The notes under the pieces: generated by a model
The model's input: the letters and a program-made list of their open reading frames with translations, nothing else
What the model was told of the DNA's origin: nothing
The model's database searches: none
NCBI GenBank assembly: GCA_030435675.1
Contig: CM059622.1
Coordinates: 6,510,001 to 6,574,000 of the forward strand
Direction: 5' to 3'
Length of the DNA stretch: 64,000 bases
Origin: Steinernema hermaphroditum
Taxonomy: Eukaryota > Nematoda > Chromadorea > Rhabditida > Steinernematidae
Program-made: the position numbers and the translations under genes
Shown: piece by piece, positions 55,776 to 64,000 of the stretch
How the letters are laid out: the number at the start of each line of letters is the position of its first letter
How positions within the stretch are numbered: position 1 is the first letter of the stretch

Positions 55776-55930
55776 CTGAATTTCGGTGCACTTCCGAATA
55801 TTGTGTGGCTCATCAGATGTTGTCAACACCAAAGGCGAACCTTGATCCATCGAGGTCCACAAGAAAAACATCTCCTAGCCCGTAAACACGAGCAGTTGTC
55901 CAATTCTGATTCTCCGCTTCTTCTGGTTCC
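54796..55930 (-). CDS. Repeat-type protein, possibly DUF5648-like; complete relative of the truncated left copy
   Basis: Exons 55732-55551, 55355-54944 and 54902-54796 join in phase, and an upstream exon ending at 55830 (reading VYGLGDVFLVDLDGSRFAFG) fits the phase of the next acceptor. The protein repeats a loose pattern of LYRxYN / FxYLY or VFLV / GY or GVVFYVW, e.g. APLYRAYNHGRFEYLY, KPVYRLDS, EDKGVVFYVWA, HTDGIAVFYSD. This recalls DUF5648 modules of secreted or surface proteins, but it is weak. The 5' end is not found; the open frame runs back to about 55930, close to the divergent gene at 55958. The 242 bp lost in the left arm contain most of exon 55551-55732. Confidence 0.62.
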
Positions 55931-55957
55931 TCCGATCATTTACCAACTCGACTCTCC

Positions 55958-56560
55958 ATGAAGACGTTGCTTATCTTCCTAATCGTCGTTGGCTGTGTGC
56001 TCTGTGGTCCTCCAGGCTCCCAAAGCGTATCTTCCTCCTTTGGACGTCCTGGCATTTCACATCTCTTTCAGGGAGGCAATGAACCGCCGCAACCTCCTCC
56101 CGAACCCCCACAGCCTCCTCGAGATCCTCCACACGGACAACGTCGAGGGGACCAGCAACAACGGCAGCCCCGTCCCGAGGCGGGAAGTGCCTGTGGAATC
56201 ACTCGCTGTTCCCACGGAGGCCGTGCTCGCTTCCCTCAGCCCTTCAACTGCGCCAAGTATCTGGAGTTGGGACACCACGGAGAACATGTTCTCCTGGAAA
56301 AGACATGTCCCCCCGATCGCCAATTCAATCCTCTGGTACGAGTGGTGCGGTAATCGATACGGTCAATGTTGCCCTTCCAGTCGTGCAAATGCGAAGAGAA
56401 CTTCAACTGTGAGACGTGCACGCACGCTCAGATGATGGGAAACGCCGGCGACCGCCACTACCGTCTCCATCTCGACATGGAGAAACCGCATCAGATCCGG
56501 TGCCCCGAAGGCGAGCACTACTGCGAGCAGAGTCGCCACTGCGTCAGCGACGATTTTTGA
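55958..56560 (+). CDS. Small secreted chitin-binding protein 1
   Basis: Exons 55958-56335 and 56381-56560 give 185 aa. A signal peptide (MKTLLIFLIVVGCVLC) is followed by a Pro/Gln/Arg-rich linker (PPQPPPEPPQPPRDPP), then two six-cysteine modules: CSHGGRARFPQPFNCAKYLELG...CPPDRQFNPLSCKC and a shorter CETC...CPEGEHYCEQSRHC. The first has the aromatic and FNP marks of a peritrophin-A domain, which binds chitin. It probably works in cuticle, eggshell or gut lining. A second, different frame over part of exon 1 lacks homology. The next gene, 202 bases downstream on the same strand, is of the same class. Confidence 0.78.
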
Positions 56561-56761
56561 ACTCAGCGGTGCTCAGCGATTAGTATTTTTGGCCTGTGTG
56601 AATCAGCTTTCCCTGAATCCTCCTGTTCTTGTGAATAAAGTGCATCAATCACCCGGCGATGCAGCTGTCGGCGCGGACGGCGCTTCTTGTCCCCAGCTGA
56701 CAGCCGATGACTCATTTGGCCTATAAAACGGCACTTATCACGCATCAATCACACTCCGAAC

Positions 56762-57554
56762 ATGTTGCCAGTCTTGTTCCTCATCCTCCTCGGCTTCGCC
56801 TCCTCGGCGCTTCTTCCCCCCGAAAGGTAGTCTGTCGACCCTTCCAACCCTCAGAGCCCCTTGCAGATGCCTCGAGGGACAGGCCTACCCCATGCGCCAA
56901 TGCGGCTACGAACTCCTCTGTCACGGAAGACGCATCATGCGCCACCGCGTCGCCTCCAACTCCTCGTGCCTCTCCGCCACCCGCGACGCTCCCCTCGATC
57001 GCCTCCCAACGTGCCTCTTCGACTCGAGCACCTTCCGGAGTGCTCACCCAAGCGACTGCTCCCGTTTCCTCGAGAGGAAGGTGTGGATGTTCCAGGAGCG
57101 CCGATGCCCTCGTGGGACTAGCTTCAACGCTTCCGTAAGAATACCGTAATCCCACAAAGAATAACGCAACGTTGCTCAGAGCTGCCAGTGCGAACAGTCG
57201 TCCACTTGTTTCCCAACGCTCCCGAAAAACTTCCGCGCTTTCGCGATCCCGAGCCTCCCGGACAAATACGAGATTGAGGCACAGGAGAACGCCGTCGTTC
57301 AGTGCCTCCGAGGAGAGAACTTCAATGCGAACCGCGGCGCCTGCGAACCGAAGGCGGAGACCCTCTCCTCCAACGACGATCAAGGCCTTGAAGGCCGTTG
57401 CAAGGAATCGATGCGTCCCGACGGCTACCGTAACCACCCTACCGACTGCTCAAAGTTCTACCAGTGCGCCCACAGCAAATGGATCCTAATGGAGTGCCCG
57501 GAGGGGCTCGCCTTCGACCTGGACCGCGTGCGCTGCGACCACCCCAAGAAATGA
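56762..57554 (+). CDS. Small secreted chitin-binding protein 2
   Basis: Exons 56762-56826, 56867-57134 and 57180-57554 give 235 aa. A signal peptide (MLPVLFLILLGFASSA) precedes three cysteine-rich modules. The last (CKESMRPDGYRNHPTDCSKFYQCAHSKWILMECPEGLAFDLDRVRCDH) is a complete peritrophin-A chitin-binding domain; the earlier two (CGYELLCHGRR ... CPRGTSFNASSCQCEQSSTC and a degenerate third) keep most cysteines. It parallels the preceding gene in order of parts, so the pair is probably an old tandem duplication. The TATA-like CTATAAAAC at 56721 sits 40 bases before the start. Confidence 0.82.
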
Positions 57555-57635
57555 CTTGCACAGTGCGAACATCTGGAATTCCTGAGATCTGTAACAACGA
57601 TGAATAACAAAAACAATGTAACAGGCGTGCACAAG

Positions 57636-59188
57636 TTAGAACTCGTCCGAATCCCACTCGTGTGAGATATCTACTTCTGTGTCCGCATCCAACTGAGCGC
57701 TGGTCTTCCGCACGTCCTCCTTGATCGCTCTGCGGACGCTATCGAGGAGTTCCTAAAGAAATAAAGTTCAGGACTTCTCGCAACACTTCTTCTTACCGCA
57801 GAGAACCATCCGCTCGTGTGATCCGCTCTATCGCCACGAGCGAAGGATGATCTCTTCAACGCCTCTTCGGCGATGGGCAGATTGACGTCGCAGAGAGAAT
57901 ACCACATCTGGCGCAACTTGGGAAGAGTTCCGGGGATGTAAAGGTGGTCGTCAGGCCCTAGCTTCGGTTGCTCTTGCACGATCGGAAGATGCGCGAAGAC
58001 TTCAGAGGACTCAGCGGTTGTCCCAGCCAGCGTTCGGTCTCCGGCTACCTTCAGGCGCACCTTCTCTGGAATCTTCCCGTGTTGTCGGAAGGAAACCATT
58101 AGGGTTTGGTAAGGCGCCGATTCGATCTTCGTCCGGGGATCGTATCCAAATTTACACCACAGTCGACCCCAGGCTCCGTTCTGTACGTAAAAAGCGTACT
58201 TCTGGAGGAGGTACCTGAAAACTGCCGTAGAACAGCGTCTAAACAAGCCTCCTACTTCAATTGAGGTTCGTCCAATCCGGTTCGGCACAATATGGCCACT
58301 TTCGTCCACATCGGGCGCTCATCAAACATCATCTTGATAACTTTGTGAGGTTCCTCGTTCTTGCAGCGGAAGTCAGCGTCTTGGACAGCTTCCGGCGTCG
58401 GGGCGCTTGGGAAATCTTCGTCGATTCTGACGGTGATTGCAAGAGATTTGCGCTCCATTCGAAGATCTAAACACAAGATATTACCTAAAGAAACCTAAAG
58501 AAAACGCACTGATTCCATGTCCACCACTTCGCTTTGCCTGCTTCTCTTCCGAAAAGTCGGTTTCGCGGCAAAGAATCTTCGTGGAAGGTGTGTTGTATCG
58601 ACTGTAGAGATAGGGTGGCAAGAAGAGAGGCGTCTGGAAGCCGTCTTCGGCGCTCTCCCACCAGGACAACGCTGACGGAATGCTGTCGGGCACCATCCGC
58701 GGCACAAGATCGTCGCATACGTCCGAATTCGAGTCCGTCCTGCGAACGGGAAGATACTGGAAGTCGCAGATCGATTTGAATCGGTAGACGGTCGAAGCGA
58801 GACCAAGGATCTCCGCCTTGCAGTTCGCCTTGTTCTTCTTATGCCGTCGGATCTTCACCACCAGGTGGAGCGCGCCAGAAGTGAATTTGTTCTCATTGAT
58901 TCGCTCAGATGTGATTCCGTAATGATAAGGATTGGCTGGACGATAGCGGAGTTCAAAGTTTCGTCCCGCATTATGAGCCTGAAACAGGTAGTTGAAATAA
59001 CATCCAAAACATTTATCTGTGCACTCTGCGATATAAATGGACAGCATCGTGCTACAGCTACTTACTTGGCTAATCTGAGAAAGACCTCCTAGCGTCTCTA
59101 ACGCCTTGTCGGGATTCTTCACGATGCCAGGATACTGAATCAGAACGAACTCTGGTGCAGTCGGCTCTTCGGTGCTTGGTGGCGACAT
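57636..59188 (-). CDS. gtf3c5: TFIIIC subunit 5 (GTF3C5)
   Basis: This is a subunit of the RNA polymerase III assembly factor TFIIIC that contacts the A box of tRNA genes. Exons 59188-59066, 58978-58510, 58466-58256, 58214-57797 and 57752-57636 give 1338 nt, 445 aa. The family order is seen: IQYPGIVKNPDKALETLGG near the N-terminus, ELRYRPANPYHYGITSER (the dimerisation barrel), EILGLASTVYRFKSICDFQYLPV, TPLFLPPYLYSRYNTP, then MFDERPMWTKVAI, YAFYVQNGAWGRLWCKFGYDPR and an acidic end (DEF). An ATTCCAG acceptor lies 14 bases before the ATG, suitable for trans-splicing. It follows the importin-alpha stop by 257 bases on the same strand. Confidence 0.92.
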
Positions 59189-59445
59189 GTTGAGAACGAG
59201 GTCTGGAATGAGATAGGAAAAGTCAGAGTAAAACGAGAAAGGTTAGAAACTTCAAAGACATCAACCAAGGAGAAGTAGCAAGCTATCTGATTGCGAGGAA
59301 AGACAACTGAACTGTTCCCAAAACACGTAAATCTCGACGCGATATGCGGCACCATTGGCCATCGGAAAAAAAAAACAGAAGATGACTGATTTTATTTCAC
59401 ACTGCTTTGTACAACGTCATGTCAAAATACATTTATCGCCTTAAA
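59189..59445 (-). promoter_or_regulatory. Operon-like intercistronic region
   Basis: Read on the minus strand, the importin-alpha stop is followed by AATAAA (about 59393), a pyrimidine run (CTGTTTTTTTTTT, about 59370) and, 257 bases on, a TTCCAG acceptor before the GTF3C5 start. Signal order matches nematode SL2-type operons; spacing is somewhat longer than the usual ~100 bases. Confidence 0.5.
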
Positions 59446-61117
59446 TCAAAAGCGGACAACGTCGTCAACGAATATGTGCATCGCTAATTCCCGTGCTCCT
59501 GGATGCCGCCGTTTGCAGCTGACCCTGTGGATGTTCTTCACTAGGTCGCTTTGTTTCTCCTTTGCAATGCATCGTAATGACTGGATGACTTCTGTGACTT
59601 CTTCAGCGAGCAGAGGCTGCCGTTCCAGCACCCATGGCATCATCGATTCGAGCTCCACATCCAGTTCGTAGGCAAGACACTTCTGCTTGAAGATCTCGTG
59701 CTTAAGGCACATTTCCAGTACTTCCAGTGCGGGCTCAACGAAGCGCTCACAGCGGTGGACGAAAGCTCGCACGATCGCAAGGAAGTAGCCCGCGTCGAGA
59801 AAGTATTCGAGATTCGCCTCCGAGTCACAGTAAATGGTCAACGTATTGATGGCCGCATAGGAGGCTTCCTGAATATTATTTGCTGATATAGACACGAAAA
59901 CCATTCATACCTTGACCAAATGCTTGTTATCAGATTGTAAACAGGTTACAACTACTTCGCCGATCAGCTCTCCTCCGTCTCCCGCGTAGGCCTCGTGTAC
60001 AAACCTCTCATTGGTCGCAGCTATGTTACTGTACATCCAGAGCACTTCGGCGATTCCTGGCGATGGGACCTTGGAAAATTTCTGTAGCTCATTGTACTGA
60101 AAAGAAAAAAAGACAATGTACACTTTGAACAACATAAAGCTTACTAAAAATTCGGAAAACCCAAACTCGAAGAGTCGCTCAACATAGGCGTCGTCACCGA
60201 GGAGTAGATTCCCAATCACCTGCATCGCTGGTTTCCGAAACGCATACGGTTTTTCAGCAAGGAGGTTGTTTAGCGAAACTATCAGCTCGCAGAGGAAATG
60301 ACGGTAGTCGAGAACTAAATCTATCTGCAAGCAACAACTCATTGTACTGAAGCCGGAGCGGGGACGTACGACCGGGCCACGAAAGACGTCAACAAGTTGC
60401 GCTATGAGGTGGAAAACATTCTTGGCGTGGCGGTCCTGTACCCTCGTCCAGTTTGGCATGGAGAACACCGAGAAGACTTCATCGATGAGTGTCTTCGAGA
60501 GCGTCTTGGCCAGATCAATGCTTAGAAGTCCAGCAGAATACTGCAGCACCTGGCCGAGGAACCAGACGCACTGTTTACGGATGAGGAACGAAGTTCCTGC
60601 CTCTTGCAGAATTGCTGGAACAAGGCTTCAGCGACGTACAAAGAACATACCAACCTATCACGACGGGAACGGGGCCAAGGCAAGCAACGCGCCTGGCGAG
60701 ATCTTCGTTCTCACAGGCGATGTTTCCGAGTGCCCACATGCACTGGTCCCTGACCTGGCGGTCCGAGGCGTTGAGCAAGACGTATCCGAGTGACTCGATA
60801 GCTCCCATTGCTACGATCTTGTCAGTGGCTCTCTTCCCGTCACACGACAAATTCGTGAGGGACCACGCGCAGTTCCACGCGTCGGAGGGATCCTCAGACC
60901 GCAGCCCGCGCATCGTAACAGCTATCTGGAAGCAGATGGATGCATTTAGCGGATGACTGCCACTTACGAGTCGATCTTCGAGTTCCTCGTGTACAGAGAA
61001 TTCCTTCATCAGGTGCTGCCGCAGGTAGAGATACGCATCAGACCACAGATGCTCCATTGATCGCGATTCCAAAATGATGATCGCGCTCAAGATGCCGAAC
61101 GATTCTTCGACCGCCAT
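59446..61117 (-). CDS. Divergent importin-alpha (armadillo repeats, no IBB seen)
   Basis: Exons 61117-60968, 60925-60655, 60614-60370, 60324-60145, 60096-59911 and 59868-59446 give 1455 nt, 484 aa. Armadillo repeats run through the protein with importin-alpha Trp/Asn ladders: WSLTNLSCD, WALGNIACEN, WFLGQVL, WMYSNIAAT. These bind nuclear-localisation signals. Family members are ~520-540 aa and start with an Arg-rich importin-beta-binding segment; here the start MAVEESFGILSAIIILES lacks it and some Asn ladder positions are changed. So either a further 5' exon exists, or the protein is a specialised adaptor, as seen for germline nematode forms. GTF3C5 follows in operon-like spacing. Confidence 0.88.
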
Positions 61118-62500
61118 CCTTCACAGAAAATGACTTTCGGAGGCGGTCGGGCCCTTTTAAGGGCTCCATCTAGATCCTTGTCTAGACGGTCTACACAGTC
61201 TGGGGTAGTGACTGGAGAGTTCCGTGGAGACCAGCCTTAAACCAACGCGAAAAAGTCGTTTAAGATAAGCGCCAAAAGAGAATTTGCGAATCTTCGAGTT
61301 AAAAGGGAGCGCGGGATGAACGATTGGAGTCTCTATTGAAGACGGAAAGAGCGCGAGTTCGCTCCATCTCTTGAAATTTGTTCTCCAAATCGAAGGCAGT
61401 CGGTTTTTGAGTGCTTTTATAATTGTATTGCGCTAGACTACTTGTTAAGATTATTTCTTGATGCACTGTAGTGGACACCTTGAATTAACGCTCGTGGCGT
61501 CGAAGTTTTTCGATCCCGATTCGTCAGAAAGGCGCTGATTAAGGAATGGGCGCTTTCCTAAACACCGACAGAAAACACCCAAGGCGCCACTTATTTACAG
61601 GCGCCTGTATTTCATTTTGCCGCTTCGCCTTTCCGAGGCGCCTCTTCCTTTCGGTGAGCTCTTTTTCTGAGGCTCTGTTTGGGTGAGGAACGGAGGAAGT
61701 GAGTGGATGCAGCTCTGCCCTCTAGATTGCGGTATTGGGGAATCGAATTCATTCATCGTCAGCTTCCATCTTCATCTTTTCGATCTCATCCAGTTGGAAG
61801 ACATTTCAGATGTACAACCTACAGTGATATCGAATTGTTTCCAATCGATGTTCATGGGCTCTCGTCACCTACAGTTGCCGGCAAAGCTCGCCCCTTCCAT
61901 CTCCGTCGTCAGCACTTCACATTCCCCACCGCAAGGCGTCCATTCCACGAACCGCGCGAGCATTTCGCCCCTTCTTTGTTTTTCGCCCCTCCGCCCCATC
62001 AGTCGCAACACGAGAGTGCGCCGAACTGTGCTCCGATCGGCCGAGCAATCAAGCAGCGGTGCGAAATATTGGCTCAGTTTCCAGAAAACCCGTTGCCGCG
62101 GGAAAATTGCAGCTCCTCGCCTCCTCCTCCCTCAGCACCTCGTTCATTCATAGAATTAATCGCTTTCCGGCAGACCGCAAACTTCCTCGACAGGCGCCCC
62201 TTCCCGCCCAGCGGAGCCCTCCGGTCGGGGTCAGTGGGCGCCGCTGTTTACCGGGCAGCACTGGGAAGCGGCCGGGGGCGAAGTGACCCTCGATTCCAGC
62301 GCTGATTGCGATGTGGACTGTTTACCGCGCGGTCTGCATGTGACTGCGCGTTGTGTAATCACCGCTGGCGGGTTAGGTCCGCGCCGATCGACTCGATTTG
62401 TGGTTCCGTTGCATAATCCGTTCGGTCAGAGGCTCGCTTCCAGCGTAGTTGAAGCGTTCAGTCCTGATTAGAGGAGGTCCCCTTTGCAGATATCCTCGAA
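61118..62500. other. Intergenic region between divergent genes
   Basis: It should hold the importin-alpha promoter and that of the GST-like gene. Overlapping plus-strand openings at 61683-62305 are low-complexity Pro/Ser/Arg and unsupported. Confidence 0.5.
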
Positions 62501-64000
62501 ATGCCGGCTCCTCCGCTCCTTAAACGTGATTGGGAGAAGGACTGCGTGTACTTGGTGCAGTTCCCGCGCGCCGGTTGCATCCCTAGCGCCTCACCCTTCG
62601 CCCTCAAACTGGAGACGTGGCTCCGCATCGTCGAGATGAAACACGTGGTGAGTCAGTGTTTAGGCGTTCGGAGATCGCCTGGAGACGCCGCACGTAAGGG
62701 ATCAGCAGCGCTGCTTGTCCATCTCGTTGTTACAACGACACATAAACAATTGGGCAATTCGACATGAGGGGTCTTGTTTGCTGCAGGGGACCCGGCGTGC
62801 CGGATAGGAAAACCACCTGGATTCTATTTTGGAATTTATAGTCTTTGCCACAAAATACAAACAGGGTGGAATAACAATAACGACGTCACTTTTGTCCTTT
62901 GGTCCCCCACCTGTGCACGCAATTAACACGACCCACCTGGTCATAGGGTAACTGTAAATATTGGGGGAAACGAGGCGCAACTTGCGTTCTAGGGGGGAAT
63001 ACCGTGTCTTTTGTCCGATTCCTAAATACTCATCAACCCAAGTCGCGTCCCTGTCACTCCACAGTCTCCTCTGGCCAAGTTTTCTCACTTGATCGAGGAG
63101 CCGAAAACCGGACCCCTCCAAATTGTTGCGTTTTGCCGGCGCCGCTCCCTTTTTTTGGTTTCGAAGGTCGTTCGCCAAAGGACACTTTTTAGAGCAAATG
63201 AGGAATCCACGGTGAATGGAAACTCGGTCGCCGGACCCTTTTTATGAGATTCGCCGAAGACGGCGCCATAATTAGGCGGATTCGGGTGTTTTTGTGGAAA
63301 CGAAATGTGCTCTACTTCCTGCACACCCAACTGGACATTTCAGAACGTTTCCAACGATTTCACGAAGTTCTCGTCCAAGAAGCAGATCCCATTCATCGAA
63401 CTGAACGGCCGTCAGATCGCCGACAGCGGGCACATCATCGAGGAGCTCCTGGAGAAGGGCGACCTCGTCATCGACCGGCATCTTACCGAGCTCGACAAGG
63501 CGACCGCCCGCGCCCTCAACACCCTCGTCGAGGAGTCCATCTTCTGGTGCGCCCCTCCCTCCGACTTCCCTAATCGATTCTGTCAGGTGCATCGTCTACA
63601 ACCGCAGTCGCAACAACGCTTGGTTCGCCTCGGAGAAAGGATTCCTCGGCCACTTTGCCGGCATCAAAAAGGTCGCCTTCCAGAAGTTCTTCAACAACCA
63701 GCTTAGGAAGAAGGTAATCACCCTTCCCCCTCTCGTCTACAGAATACTGTAGCTGGTGCGCAAATGCTTCGAGCAAGGCGTCGGACGCCACTCTCTCGAC
63801 GAGGTTGAGGAGATCTGCAAGAAGGACCTGAAGGCCCTCTCGACGATCCTCGCCGACAACGAGTTCTTCTTCGGGTCCCGCATCAGCACGGTAGGTATAC
63901 TGTAGCCGGGGCGTCACTCAGATTGAGATTGCAGTTCGATGCCACCGCCTTCGGGCACCTCGCGCAGATCTACTTCACTCCTCTGGTGAGAGATAACCTT
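62501..64000 (+). CDS. Cadmium-responsive/FAXC-type GST-like protein, 5' part
   Basis: Exons 62501-62647, 63344-63546, 63587-63713, 63753-63890 and 63935-63985 are in phase; a donor at 63986 runs to the window end. The N-terminal thioredoxin-like fold shows VYLVQFPR...PSASPFALKLETWLR, then KKQIPFIELNGRQIADSGHIIEELLEKG (the cis-Pro and ADS glutathione-site region), then helical GST-C. This set defines the FAXC/metaxin-like group, including C. elegans CDR proteins. Residues at the catalytic position are not the Ser/Tyr of classic GSTs. The start at 62501 gives a short basic leader (MPAPPLLKRDWEKD). Intron 1 is 696 nt, long for this window. Confidence 0.87.

Overview
The window is eukaryotic nuclear DNA, and the gene content points to a nematode. 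It has a near-textbook CUT-1 cuticlin, a multi-domain chitin-binding protein of the eggshell CBD-1 type, a TWK two-pore potassium channel, MSP-domain proteins and a cadmium-responsive/FAXC-type GST. Coding exons are split by very short introns (mostly 36-50 nt) with TTTCAG-like acceptors. Coding GC is fairly high. I cannot place the species; a rhabditid or tylenchine nematode would fit. Gene models were spliced by hand. Most multi-exon models close in frame with matching phases, which is the main support for them.

Layout. 1-2228 (+) is the 3' part of cap-binding subunit NCBP1/CBP80. 5167-6387 (+) is cut-1, behind a clear TATA box. 7554-7898 (+) is the first of three copies of a small unrecognised 111-117 aa gene family; the others are at 15423 and 37050. 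8160-11477 (-) is insulin-degrading enzyme. 12500-13160 (+) holds an unrecognised gene with broken frame. 13372-17611 (-) is an 875 aa chitin-binding protein with about 12-13 peritrophin-type modules; family copy 2 sits on the opposite strand inside one of its introns. 17830-19045 and 19917-21118 (-) are tandem sideroflexins. 21472-26301 (-) is a K2P channel whose 3.2 kb intron contains an intronless PABPN1-like gene and a 2072 bp Mutator-like transposon with target-site duplication. A tRNA-His lies at 26795-26866.

29029-31191 and 53371-55775 are a recent inverted segmental duplication. It carries a three-finger C2H2 gene, an MSP-domain gene and a gene of a repeat-containing family; one arm has lost exactly 242 bp between two 11-bp direct repeats. 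Between the arms lie a tetraspanin (31315-32856), an unrecognised 581 aa protein (32938-35425), family copy 3, a palindrome with tRNA-like sequences (38623-39741), two small genes near 40.5-41.6 kb, a gene-poor stretch with a 114-bp MITE, an F-box-like gene, a second zinc-finger gene, a ZFAND4-like ubiquitin/AN1 gene with a probable frameshift, and a FLYWCH-plus-Cys-rich protein.

55958-57554 (+) has two small secreted chitin-binding proteins. 57636-61117 (-) has GTF3C5 directly downstream of a divergent importin-alpha, spaced and organised like a nematode operon. 62501 to the end (+) is the 5' part of a cadmium-responsive/FAXC GST-like gene.

Functional themes are extracellular matrix and eggshell (cuticlin, three chitin-binding genes), RNA metabolism (NCBP1, PABPN1-like, GTF3C5) and membrane transport (K2P, sideroflexins, tetraspanin). 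Several local duplications and insertions are superimposed. The open-ended novelty candidates are the three-copy small gene family, the transposon with minisatellite terminal repeats, the MITEs, and the duplication with its microhomology deletion.
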